A DNA stretch of 37,147 nt from Alphaproteobacteria bacterium (GTDB lineage: Bacteria; Pseudomonadota; Alphaproteobacteria; Rhodospirillales; Rhodospirillaceae). Below the pieces are notes generated by a model that saw only the letters and a program-made list of their open reading frames with translations, did not search any database and was not told the origin of the DNA. Positions 16,684 through 24,108 of this stretch are shown here, piece by piece; position 1 is the stretch's first letter; each line of letters begins with the position of its first letter. Where the stretch lies: assembly GCA_012103295.1 (NCBI GenBank), contig WLXB01000021.1, forward strand, positions 1-37,147, given 5' to 3'. The translations under genes were made by a program, and so were the position numbers.

Positions 16684-18057
16684 GTGACCCAAACACCATC
16701 ACCCCATAGCCCTCCGACCGCGCGCCAAGAATTGCGAGCTACGGTCCACCTCGCTTTGCCGCTGGCTGGAGCGACCTTAGCTCAAATGGGCATGGGCCTA
16801 ACTGATACCATTATGCTCGGGTCTGTCGGGCGTGACGCGCTGGCCGCAGGCGGTCTTGGTGGGTCTGTGTTCTTTATGATCTCAGGCATGTTCCAAAATG
16901 TTGTCGCTAGCATCGCGATCCTGATTGCCCATGCGCGCGGCGCTGACGACACCAGTCAAATTGACGCAATCTTTAGGGCTGGACTTGTGTTGGCGTTTAT
17001 CAGCACCTGGCCGTTGATCGCCATGCTCTGGAACATCGAGCCGTTTCTTTTATGGGTCGGCGAACCACCGGGCCTCGCTACGGATGTCACGATGTACATC
17101 CGCATCATCATTCTAGGAACGCCAGCGATCATGATCATGGCGGCGATGCGGTTTTATTTGTCGGCGATGAATCATCCACGGCTCATCTTGATCGTCTCGA
17201 TCGTTGGGTTGTTCGCCAATGGGCTGCTGGACTATGGATTGATTTACGGCGTGTGGGGCTTACCCGAACTTGGATACCTTGGCGCCGCGACCGCAACGGC
17301 CATCGTCATGTGGACCAGCATGATATTGACCGCGATCGCTATTTCCCTGTCCCCGGCACTGAAACCAAAACGCCTAATCGCTGCGATTGATTGGACTATA
17401 TTCGTCGAACTCAACAAGTTGGGCTGGCCCATCGCAGGAATATTCAGTGTTGAGACATTGTTGTTCATGGTCGCGGCACTCTTGATGGGCACCATCGGCA
17501 CGACGGCCCTTGCCGCCCATCAGGTGACAATCATGATCGCGGCAACCGCATTTATGTTACCCCTCGCCGTGGGGCAGGCAGCGAACGTGCGGGTTGGTTA
17601 TCACATGGGGGCAAACCTACCCGCTGCAGCACGGCGCGCGGGCTTTGTGGCACTCGGGGTCGGACTCGGAATCATGTCGCTGACTGCAGCGATCATGTTG
17701 GCGGCTCCGCGCGAACTCGCTTTGTTGTTTCAATTGGATCCCAATAACACCGAGGATGCGGTGGTCATTGCTTTGGTGGTCGAGCTGCTCTCAATCTGTG
17801 TGCTGTTCCAAATTGTTGACGGAGCCCAAGCGATTGGGGCTGGTGTGCTACGCGGATACAAAGATACGCGCATCCCCATGATACTTGCCACAGTGAGCTA
17901 TTGGGGCATCGGCTTTACCGTTGCCTGGACTCTGGCCTTTCCACTCGGGTTTGGGCCGGAAGGATTGTGGTGGGGCTTGGCAACTGGGTTGGCCACGGCC
18001 GCCATACTTCTGTGCGGACGTTTTGCAATTGTCAGCAAGCGAGCCCTGCAGCCGTGA
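16684..18057 (+). CDS. MATE-family multidrug/sodium antiporter
   Basis: This is an inner-membrane exporter of the multi-antimicrobial extrusion family (NorM/DinF type), normally driven by sodium or protons and exporting cationic drugs or metabolites. It has 457 residues with about twelve hydrophobic segments arranged as two MatE repeats. Characteristic stretches are LPLAGATLAQMGMGLTDTIM in helix 1, RFYLSAMNHPRL in the first half, and GTTALAAHQVTI and LPLAVGQAANVRVGYHMGA in the second. The start is GTG; the hydrophilic N-terminal tail is short. It ends three bases from the convergent hydrolase stop. No adjacent regulator indicates the substrate. Confidence 0.92.
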   Translation: MTQTPSPHSPPTARQELRATVHLALPLAGATLAQMGMGLTDTIMLGSVGRDALAAGGLGGSVFFMISGMFQNVVASIAILIAHARGADDTSQIDAIFRAGLVLAFISTWPLIAMLWNIEPFLLWVGEPPGLATDVTMYIRIIILGTPAIMIMAAMRFYLSAMNHPRLILIVSIVGLFANGLLDYGLIYGVWGLPELGYLGAATATAIVMWTSMILTAIAISLSPALKPKRLIAAIDWTIFVELNKLGWPIAGIFSVETLLFMVAALLMGTIGTTALAAHQVTIMIAATAFMLPLAVGQAANVRVGYHMGANLPAAARRAGFVALGVGLGIMSLTAAIMLAAPRELALLFQLDPNNTEDAVVIALVVELLSICVLFQIVDGAQAIGAGVLRGYKDTRIPMILATVSYWGIGFTVAWTLAFPLGFGPEGLWWGLATGLATAAILLCGRFAIVSKRALQP

Positions 18058-18060
18058 ACC

Positions 18061-19140
18061 CTAGTTGCTGAGGTGGCGGTCGAAGAAGTTCCAAATCACG
18101 GAGTAGGCCGTCATCGCCTCCTCCGTGCCGGGAAACAAAAAGAAGTGTCCATGACCAAGGCCCTCTTGGATAAACAGTTCAGCCTCCGCACCAGCCTTAA
18201 GAAGCTCCGTATGCGTAACCAACGCATTGCTCATGGCGATGTCGCGCGTACCGGAAACCACCAAAGTCGGTGGAAACTGAGCCAACGTATCTGGGAACAA
18301 GCCCGGTGTGATGAGCGGCGTATTGACATCTAGATCACCAAAGTAAGTACGCGACTGCGCAGCAGAGTCTTCGGGGCTGATTGGTTGTGTCGCATTCAAC
18401 AAAGAGCTCGTGGAAGCAGAATCGCCGCCAAACCAGAATGTTCCCATCGCACCGGAACAGAAAATGCCAATCGCCCCCGGCAGCGGTAAGTCTTTCTCTA
18501 GGAACCACGGAATGACCTGTGCCGTCAGCGTACCGCCTGCAGAACAGCCATAAATGCCAACGTTCTCAGGCTTCGTAGTCTTGAGGACGTGGCGATAAAC
18601 GCCTTCCATATCTTGACTGGCCGCAGGAAAACTATGTTCCGGTGCTAAGCGGTAATCGACGGCAATCACCTTTATCCCGGCACGCCCCGCCAACGGCACT
18701 GCTTCAACCTGCCCTCCGTAAGCGCTGCCAAACATGAACCCACCCATATGGGCGTTGATCATCACCCGGTTCTCGTTGCCCGGTGCTATACCGGCTGCTG
18801 GCGTCACAATGTGAGTCTTGACGCCGTCGATCATTGTTTCCTCAATGGCTGATGGATAAATTTTCAGCCAAGAATCCAACTGCTCCTTCGACATATCGTC
18901 TGAGCGTTTTCTCACGGCGTCTAAACCGTCTTTCAGGGACGGCGGTTTTGCCATCCTGAGTCGGCGGGTAAATTCCGCTTTGATGTCTTCGCTGAGGAAG
19001 CTCGACATCGGCACACCTGCGATAGAGCCGCGGATGGTGCCGTCTTCGTCGACGGTTGGGCGCGCTGAATCTTGCGCCGATAGAGGCGTCGCCATTGCAC
19101 CGACGATCATGATAGCAATTAACGGGTTAGAAAAACGCAT
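18061..19140 (-). CDS. Exported alpha/beta hydrolase of the hormone-sensitive-lipase-like family
   Basis: This is an esterase/lipase-type hydrolase with a signal peptide from the ATG at 19140 (LIAIMIVGAMATPLSAQ); GGGAG is positioned eight bases upstream, so the longer frame is rejected. The HSL signature is present in modified form: oxyanion HMGGF rather than HGGGF, followed by VIAVDYRLAPEHSFPAA. The nucleophile is in GCSAGG rather than GDSAGG, the acid in SGTRDIAMSN and the histidine in GLGHGHFF. It lies 85 bp after the thiolase on the same strand and may be the tail of the PHA transcript. It lacks recognisable PHA depolymerase features, so a role in polyester breakdown is speculative. Confidence 0.85.
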   Translation of the reverse strand: MRFSNPLIAIMIVGAMATPLSAQDSARPTVDEDGTIRGSIAGVPMSSFLSEDIKAEFTRRLRMAKPPSLKDGLDAVRKRSDDMSKEQLDSWLKIYPSAIEETMIDGVKTHIVTPAAGIAPGNENRVMINAHMGGFMFGSAYGGQVEAVPLAGRAGIKVIAVDYRLAPEHSFPAASQDMEGVYRHVLKTTKPENVGIYGCSAGGTLTAQVIPWFLEKDLPLPGAIGIFCSGAMGTFWFGGDSASTSSLLNATQPISPEDSAAQSRTYFGDLDVNTPLITPGLFPDTLAQFPPTLVVSGTRDIAMSNALVTHTELLKAGAEAELFIQEGLGHGHFFLFPGTEEAMTAYSVIWNFFDRHLSN

Positions 19141-19225
19141 GGTGAAGCTCCCATAATGTACAGAGAGCTTATCGACAGCAGTGCAGCAACGCCAGACGAT
19201 GCTGCTTGAACCAAGAAGGCAGTCG

Positions 19226-20401
19226 TTACGCCCGCTCCACGCACATGGCAATGCCCATGCCGCCGCCGATGCAAAGTGTTGTTAGACCTTTCTTAGCATC
19301 GCGCTTTTGCATTTCGTGCAGCAAGGTCACCAGGACACGACAGCCAGACGCGCCGATGGGATGCCCAAGAGCGATGGCTCCACCATTGACGTTGACTTTT
19401 TCCGGATCAAATCCGAGATCACCGCACACTGCCAAAGATTGAGCAGCGAAGGCTTCGTTGGCTTCAATGAGATCAAGATCACCGGCGGACCATCCGGCCT
19501 TTTCCAACGCATTGCGTGACGCCGGGATTGGACCGGTTCCCATAATGGCTGGGTCGACGCCTGCTTGCGCCCAAGACGCAACACGGGCAATTGGGGTAAG
19601 ACCGCGTTTGGCTGCTTCGTCAGAGGTCATCAGCACAACCGCCGCCGCACCATCGTTAATGCCAGACGCGTTGCCGGCGGTCACAGTGCCGTCCTTAGAA
19701 AACGCCGGACGAAGTTTGCCGAGGGACTCTGCAGTCGCCCCGGCGCGCGGATACTCATCCGTATCAAAAACCTTTTCCTCCCGTTTGACCTTGATGGTCA
19801 CCGGTACGATTTCGTCTTTGAAGCGGCCATCCGCGAGAGCCGTCTCCGCCTTCTGTTGAGAGTACGCCGCGAACTCATCCTGCGCGTCACGGGTCAGCTG
19901 CCACTTCTCGGCAATGTTCTCGGCTGTCGTCCCCATGTGATAGCCATTGAAGGCATCCCAAAGGCCATCTTTGATCATGGTATCGATTAGTTGGGTGTCA
20001 CCCATCTTCGTGCCACTGCGCAAATAGGTGCAATGCGCCGAGTTGGACATACTTTCCTGCCCGCCAGCAACGACGACGGCATTGTCACCGGCAAGAATAC
20101 CGCTTGCGCCAAGCGCGACAGCCTTCAGCCCAGAGCCGCAAACTTGATTGATGGTCATCGCCGGGACTTCCTTCGGCACGCCGGCGCCGATCGATGCCTG
20201 ACGCGCTGGGTTCTGACCGTTGCCTGCGGCGAGGACTTGCCCCATTACCACTTCGGACACATCAGCCGCATCCACCTGGGTGCGAGACAGCGCCTCTTGG
20301 ATAACGATTTGTCCAAGCTCGGACGCCTGAAGACCTGAGAGACTGCCGGAAAAAGAGCCGATAGGCGTGCGTACGGCGGAGGTGATAACGATGTCAGTCA
20401 T
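19226..20401 (-). CDS. phaA: Acetyl-CoA C-acetyltransferase (beta-ketothiolase, PhaA/AtoB type)
   Basis: This condenses two acetyl-CoA to acetoacetyl-CoA, or runs in reverse, supplying precursor for polyhydroxybutyrate or degrading ketoacids. It has 391 residues, the standard biosynthetic-thiolase length, with active-site Cys88 ([11 protein letters not shown]), the GGQESMS segment, NEAFAAQ, His347 ([14 protein letters not shown]) and Cys377 (LCIGGGMG). AGGA lies eight bases before the ATG. It follows the PhaC-like gene by 64 bp on the same strand, favouring a PHA role, though no phaB acetoacetyl-CoA reductase lies alongside. Confidence 0.95.
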   Translation of the reverse strand: MTDIVITSAVRTPIGSFSGSLSGLQASELGQIVIQEALSRTQVDAADVSEVVMGQVLAAGNGQNPARQASIGAGVPKEVPAMTINQVCGSGLKAVALGASGILAGDNAVVVAGGQESMSNSAHCTYLRSGTKMGDTQLIDTMIKDGLWDAFNGYHMGTTAENIAEKWQLTRDAQDEFAAYSQQKAETALADGRFKDEIVPVTIKVKREEKVFDTDEYPRAGATAESLGKLRPAFSKDGTVTAGNASGINDGAAAVVLMTSDEAAKRGLTPIARVASWAQAGVDPAIMGTGPIPASRNALEKAGWSAGDLDLIEANEAFAAQSLAVCGDLGFDPEKVNVNGGAIALGHPIGASGCRVLVTLLHEMQKRDAKKGLTTLCIGGGMGIAMCVERA

Positions 20402-20465
20402 AGCGATGTCCTGTCAGAGGGCACTACGGCACAGCACATTACTGAATGCCGCAGCGCGATAATAA

Positions 20466-21752
20466 TTATTGCGATGCAGCATTAATAATCCAGTCAGCGA
20501 CCGGTTCATAGACCTCTTTGGCCGCGCGGCCGCCTGCCATCATACCGATATGGCCAAGGGCCACAGACTGAACGGTGGCGCCTGGGACCAGTTCTGCCAA
20601 GGACTCCGCCGAGCGCGGTGGTACGATACGATCCCGAGAAGGGATTACGGCCAACGTCGGGCACGTAATATCTTGCGGCCGAATGGCTTTCGATCCGACC
20701 CGCCATTCTTGTTTGAGGGTCGCGTTATCAAGATACCAGTCGAGCAAACAGGTGCGCGCTACGGGCCCGGCCAGCGGAACGCCATCGTTCAGCCAGTCTT
20801 CTAATACGACGAAGCGCTTGGCGCCGTCGCTGTCGGGGTCCATCGCTGCAAAGGAGCGGAACTTGCGCCCAACCAACGTCGGGTCGAGACCCGCGAACAA
20901 CGATTGAACAAGATCGACAGGTGCTTGCCCAAGAGAGTCGATTGTTGCCTCAAGGCCGGAGCGCGAAACAGCCAACCAGTGCCGCAGCCCTTCGCTGTCC
21001 GCATGGAAATCCCATGGCGCGGCCAACAACACCAGTGCAGAAACGAGGTCAGGGCGGAGAACAGCGGGCGCAGTTGTTAGAGTTCCTCCCATGCAGTAGC
21101 CCACCAGAACCGCGGGTTGGCCATGTCTGCGCTTGATGCTTTCCAGCGCGGGTATCACCAAACTCTCAATGTAGCTGTCGATATCATTTTCAGCGTCAAA
21201 GTGTTTGGCATTGGTCCAATCGAGCAGATAGGGACTGAAACCACGAGTGGCCAAGGCGCGCATGAAGCTGCGATCTTCAAACAAATCGAGGACATAGGCC
21301 TTGTTGATGAGGGAGGGCACAACCAACACCGGTCGACCGTCCTGGGCACCGCCATAATCCAAAACCGGCAACGCGGCCGCCTCTGCCCATCGGTCGGGTG
21401 TCGGCACTGTGCGATGATGGTCATGACTCTGGTAGGCCGCAACCCCCGCAGCAAAAGTCGCGAGCTTGTCCTGACCAGCACGTGTTAGAGCGCTCAGAAA
21501 GAGTGTCGGATCAATTTTTTCTGACCAAGCTTCACCATCAAGAGAACCGCCGGTCGCTTCCTCTATCGCCTGTTCAATCGGTTTCGAGAGCGGCGAGCCG
21601 ACGCTCCAGGGCGTCAAGCCGGCGAAGCACATCTGCAAGGTCAGCCCTTCCATCGCTAGATGCAGGGGCAGCGGCCTCGGACCCTGCCAACGCAGCGCCT
21701 TGGCTGACTCCGGAGAAAGCGGCGGTGTATGCGGCGAATGCGTCAGGAGCAA
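20466..21752 (-). CDS. phaC: PhaC-like poly(3-hydroxyalkanoate) synthase (alpha/beta fold)
   Basis: This is a putative PHA polymerase acting at granule surfaces. The lipase-like box is GYCMGG, with cysteine C220 as nucleophile, as in PHA synthases. Acid and base lie in PSRDRIVPP and ALGHIGMMAGG. VLVVPSLINKAYVLDL and the PYLLDW segment match the PhaC core. At 428 residues it is shorter than class I enzymes (about 590) and nearer class III PhaC. No ATG fits well: the N-terminal GPRPLPLHLA segment, which I recall as conserved in alphaproteobacterial relatives, needs a start upstream of the first ATG (21653). The TTG at 21752 is therefore used with low certainty. This puts its first 60 codons inside the PhaE-like gene in another frame. 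Confidence 0.85.
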   Translation of the reverse strand: MLLTHSPHTPPLSPESAKALRWQGPRPLPLHLAMEGLTLQMCFAGLTPWSVGSPLSKPIEQAIEEATGGSLDGEAWSEKIDPTLFLSALTRAGQDKLATFAAGVAAYQSHDHHRTVPTPDRWAEAAALPVLDYGGAQDGRPVLVVPSLINKAYVLDLFEDRSFMRALATRGFSPYLLDWTNAKHFDAENDIDSYIESLVIPALESIKRRHGQPAVLVGYCMGGTLTTAPAVLRPDLVSALVLLAAPWDFHADSEGLRHWLAVSRSGLEATIDSLGQAPVDLVQSLFAGLDPTLVGRKFRSFAAMDPDSDGAKRFVVLEDWLNDGVPLAGPVARTCLLDWYLDNATLKQEWRVGSKAIRPQDITCPTLAVIPSRDRIVPPRSAESLAELVPGATVQSVALGHIGMMAGGRAAKEVYEPVADWIINAASQ

Positions 21753-21894
21753 TTCCTAAGTTCTTAGCAGCGTTCTCAAAGACCGACCGCCAGGCATCAG
21801 TGACAGACGGATCGCTTGAAATCTGGGCCATTTGGTCTTGCCAAAGCTCGACGTAACGCTTAGCAAGCGCGTCCATATCTACCGAATCCGCCAT
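21574..21894 (-). CDS. Short PhaE/phasin-like helical protein
   Basis: From the ATG at 21894 this is a 106-residue acidic helical protein: MDALAKRYVELWQDQMAQI, then DAWRSVFENAAKNLG, an Ala/Ser-rich linker, and a terminal heptad-like helix RADLADVLRRLDALERRLAA. This resembles a much reduced PhaE (the partner of class III PhaC, normally about 330-360 residues), or a phasin. It sits directly before phaC and diverges from phaR, supporting a PHA granule role. No Shine-Dalgarno is present; TATAGT lies 7 nt before the ATG. Its last 179 nt also code for the PhaC-like N-terminus in a second frame. Function is inferred from context and composition only. Confidence 0.65.
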   Translation of the reverse strand: MADSVDMDALAKRYVELWQDQMAQISSDPSVTDAWRSVFENAAKNLGIAPDAFAAYTAAFSGVSQGAALAGSEAAAPASSDGRADLADVLRRLDALERRLAALETD

Positions 21895-21954
21895 ATTTAG
21901 GACTATATCGACGTCCGGAACACGGGGCCAGAACTGCGTCGCGATCACCCAGAA

Positions 21955-21969
21955 TTGTGCAAAGCACAC
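21955..21969. promoter_or_regulatory. Candidate PhaR operator 1 (TTGTGC-AAA-GCACAC)
   Basis: This near-palindrome of TGC-N3-GCA type matches the TGC-rich half-site pattern reported for PhaR in other alphaproteobacteria. It shares 14 identical bases with the second copy 29 bp away. It lies between phaR and the phaE-like/phaC genes, on the phaC side. Confidence 0.65.
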
Positions 21970-21970
21970 T

Positions 21971-21999
21971 TTGACTCGTCATGTTGTGCAAAGCACAAT
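21971..21999 (+). promoter_or_regulatory. Candidate phaR promoter overlapping an operator
   Basis: TTGACT (21971-21976, five of six) and CACAAT (21994-21999, four of six) are separated by 17 bp. Operator 2 covers the spacer and most of the -10 box, which would give simple autorepression by PhaR. Predicted transcription would begin near 22006, about 50 nt before the phaR ATG. Confidence 0.5.
21984..21998. promoter_or_regulatory. Candidate PhaR operator 2 (TTGTGC-AAA-GCACAA)
   Basis: This is a perfect inverted repeat of six bases around AAA and the second copy of the motif. Centre-to-centre distance to the first copy is 29 bp. It overlaps the predicted -10 box of phaR. Confidence 0.7.
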
Positions 22000-22057
22000 A
22001 GAACCACAGTCACGGGGCCAAGTGCTTAGATGGAACCCGGTAGGAAGGACCCAGGCG

Positions 22058-22693
22058 ATGGCCGCAAAGTCCGCCGATTCAGGCGTTATTACAATCAAGA
22101 AGTACGCCAATAGGCGACTGTATAATACCAAGACGTCGAGCTATGTGACGCTGGACCATCTCGCCGAGATGATTAAGCAGAACGAAGACTTCGTCGTGGT
22201 CGATGCAAAGACCGGAGAAGACCTCACCCGATCCGTCTTGACCCAGATTATCGTCGAGCAAGAGGGCAAAGGTCAGAATCTGCTGCCCATCAAGTTCCTA
22301 CGCCAGATTATTGGATTCTACGGTGACTCGCTCGGCGGCGTCTTACCCCGCTATCTCGAAGAAAGCATGGACGCGTTTTCTCAAAACGAGGGCCGCATGC
22401 GGGACGCGATGCAGCACGCCTTTAAAGGCTTTTTTCCGGTTGAGCAGTTCGAAGACATGGCCAAGCAGAACATGGCGATGTTCGAAAATGCCATGAAAAT
22501 GATGACTCCGTTTGCGTCGCAGGCTCCTGGTCAGTCGCCAGGTCAGTCGCCAGGTCAATCATCCACTCAGCCCGAGCAACCGCCTGAGTCGGCAGCGCCA
22601 GCCAGCGCGAGCGGAAATGTCGATGCCCTCAAAGCACAGCTAGACGCGATGCAGAGTCAACTTGAGGGCCTTATCAAGGACCGGAATACCTAG
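22058..22693 (+). CDS. phaR: Polyhydroxyalkanoate synthesis repressor PhaR
   Basis: This is a PHA-responsive regulator that binds both DNA and PHA granules and represses phasin and PHA genes when no polymer is present. From the ATG at 22058 (preceded by TAGGAAGG, 22041-22048) it has 211 residues. The N-terminal DNA-binding domain (about 8-70) has the diagnostic TIKKYANRRLYNTKTSSYVT and DLTRSVLTQIIVEQE. The accumulation-regulator domain follows (LPIKFLRQIIGFYGDSLGG). The C-terminal tail has Gln/Pro-rich PGQS repeats and a short helix (VDALKAQLDAMQSQLEGLI). It is divergent from the phaC-like cluster, with two putative operators between. Confidence 0.96.
   Translation: MAAKSADSGVITIKKYANRRLYNTKTSSYVTLDHLAEMIKQNEDFVVVDAKTGEDLTRSVLTQIIVEQEGKGQNLLPIKFLRQIIGFYGDSLGGVLPRYLEESMDAFSQNEGRMRDAMQHAFKGFFPVEQFEDMAKQNMAMFENAMKMMTPFASQAPGQSPGQSPGQSSTQPEQPPESAAPASASGNVDALKAQLDAMQSQLEGLIKDRNT
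22529..22564 (+). repeat. 12-bp tandem repeat in the phaR tail
   Basis: Two perfect copies of GGTCAGTCGCCA (22529-22540 and 22541-22552) are followed by a diverged third (22553-22564). They encode GQSP units in the disordered linker of PhaR. The repeat is in-frame, so copy-number change would alter only linker length. Confidence 0.8.
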
Positions 22694-22739
22694 TCCTATC
22701 CGCAAGATGTCAAAGCGCTATAACCCGGATAAGACGACA

Positions 22740-22772
22740 GAACCCCCGGTTTAATAGCGAACCCCCAGCTTT
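22740..22772. repeat. Pair of direct repeats upstream of the XRE regulator
   Basis: The motif GAACCCCC(G/A)G(or C)TTT occurs at 22740-22752 and 22759-22772, 19 bp apart (about two helical turns), in the 219-bp gap between phaR and the XRE gene. It could be a pair of protein-binding sites; nothing else supports this. Confidence 0.35.
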
Positions 22773-22862
22773 ACATTTATTTACAAAATGATTGGCGCGT
22801 TTGTGCGGGCAAGGCCCTAAGTTACGTCAAATGCCTGCGGACGAATGCTGCTCTCGGTTGAG

Positions 22863-22874
22863 AACCTGCAGGTT
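22863..22874. promoter_or_regulatory. Perfect 12-bp palindrome (AACCTGCAGGTT) before the XRE gene
   Basis: This self-complementary sequence ends about 38 bp upstream of the regulator's ATG, where an autoregulatory operator would be expected. Its CTGCAG core also resembles TGC/GCA half-sites of PhaR, so either regulator could be the ligand. Confidence 0.4.
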
Positions 22875-22912
22875 AATTTAATTCCGATAGAAATAACCTT
22901 AGGGGTTTATCC

Positions 22913-23320
22913 ATGTCGCAACAGAATGAAGCCGTCGCCCTGCCGCGCGATCGCTCAGAACCAGCGAACCGGGCCAGCGATATAGATAAACATGTCGGCG
23001 CGCGCATTAGAGAACGCCGCATCATGATGGGACTCAGCCAGCAGCAGATGGCCGACATGATAGGCGTGACCTATCAACAGGCCCATAAATATGAGCGCGG
23101 GATCAACAGAATTTCGGCGGGCCGACTATACGAAATTACCCAAGTTCTGAGTGTTCCTGTGAGTTATTTCTTTGATGGACTTGAGAATAACGAAGAACAA
23201 GCCGTCGCGCCGCGGCAGCGCATGTGTCTTGAGCTTGCCCGTAATTTTTCGAGTATTGATAACGAACGGCACCAAGAAGCGCTTAGCCAGATGGCTCGCG
23301 CCCTGGCCGCCGCCACCTAA
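22913..23320 (+). CDS. XRE-family transcriptional regulator (PraR-like)
   Basis: This is a cytosolic DNA-binding regulator of 135 residues. The N-terminal 27 residues are hydrophilic. The Cro/CI helix-turn-helix follows (about 28-82): VGARIRERRIMMGLSQQQMA, then GVTYQQAHKYERGINRISAG as recognition region, then LYEITQVLSVPVSYFFDG, the conserved end of this group. The C-terminal helix (LELARNFSSIDNERHQEAL) may mediate dimerisation. This architecture matches small regulators widespread in alphaproteobacteria, including PraR. AGGGG precedes the ATG. Adjacency to phaR may be incidental. Its stop overlaps the convergent lipoprotein stop by 4 bp. Targets are unknown. Confidence 0.9.
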   Translation: MSQQNEAVALPRDRSEPANRASDIDKHVGARIRERRIMMGLSQQQMADMIGVTYQQAHKYERGINRISAGRLYEITQVLSVPVSYFFDGLENNEEQAVAPRQRMCLELARNFSSIDNERHQEALSQMARALAAAT

Positions 23321-24108
23321 TCCGTTAGCTCACGGACCACTCGGAAACCAATCGTATAGCTCCACAAATTCGGCGCGTTGGGCTTGCGCGCCGCTGATGT
23401 CGACATGATTGGAACATAGTACCAATCTCCGCCCCGTGTTACCCGAGCTGGGCAACTGTCTTCGATCTCACGGCTAACCTGATGACGTTCGGTCCAACAA
23501 TCTGCGACCCATTCAGATACGTTGCCATTCATGTCATAAAGCCCAAATGCATTGGGCGAAAACTGAGCCACCGGCGCCGCGCCTGTTCCACTCCACGCGC
23601 TGCCACACCGGCGACAATTGGCGTTCCCCTTTCCAACGCCATCACCCCAAGGATATCGGGTCACCGAACCGGCGCGGACGGCGTAATCCCATTCGATCTC
23701 CGTCGGCAGCCGATACTTAGCGCTCGTCTGCCGACTCAGCCACGCAGTGTAATCGACAGCGTCCTGCCACGAAACGTTGATGACCGGTTGCCTTTCCCGG
23801 CCCCAGCCGTGATCACTTTTATCTCCAGGGCACCCACCATCAGCGATACAGGCCTCATACTGGGTAAACGTGGTTTCAGTAACAGCGATTGCAAATGGCT
23901 TTGACAACACATGGTCGTGGGCGGGACCGTAAGTCTCGCGTTGATCATCAGCGCCCATGATGAAACGACCCGCTGGCAGCGTGATCATCGTCGGACAATC
24001 AGGACAGTCTTTGAATGAAACGCCGGCCTCAAACACAGAAGCGTCTTGGCACGACGCTAACGAGCTGATTGAACAAGCGAGGGCAACAAGGATCAAAAGG
24101 CGGCCCAT
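23317..24108 (-). CDS. Lipoprotein with formylglycine-generating-enzyme-like (SUMF1) domain, probably non-catalytic
   Basis: This protein of 263 residues has a lipobox (LASC, Cys20) after a hydrophobic signal, so it is probably anchored in the envelope. Residues about 42-260 form an FGE-sulfatase/SUMF1 domain: [71 protein letters not shown] and the final IGFRVVRE. The two C-terminal catalytic cysteines of true formylglycine-generating enzymes are absent; that segment reads [11 protein letters not shown]. Eight other cysteines fall in close pairs (35/38, 87/93, 165/168, 204/219), suggesting disulfides or a metal. Its start overlaps the queG end by 16 bp, so it is the last gene of the queuosine operon. 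A binding or scaffold role is inferred. Confidence 0.88.
   Translation of the reverse strand: MGRLLILVALACSISSLASCQDASVFEAGVSFKDCPDCPTMITLPAGRFIMGADDQRETYGPAHDHVLSKPFAIAVTETTFTQYEACIADGGCPGDKSDHGWGRERQPVINVSWQDAVDYTAWLSRQTSAKYRLPTEIEWDYAVRAGSVTRYPWGDGVGKGNANCRRCGSAWSGTGAAPVAQFSPNAFGLYDMNGNVSEWVADCWTERHQVSREIEDSCPARVTRGGDWYYVPIMSTSAARKPNAPNLWSYTIGFRVVRELTD

Noticed and set aside
20461-20470. Palindrome AATAATTATT around the phaC-like stop codon
   Set aside because: Short, pure A/T and overlapping a stop codon; expected by chance.
22697-22731. TATCCG...CGGATA inverted repeat after phaR
   Set aside because: A six-base stem with a loop of over 20 nt and no U-tract; not a terminator.
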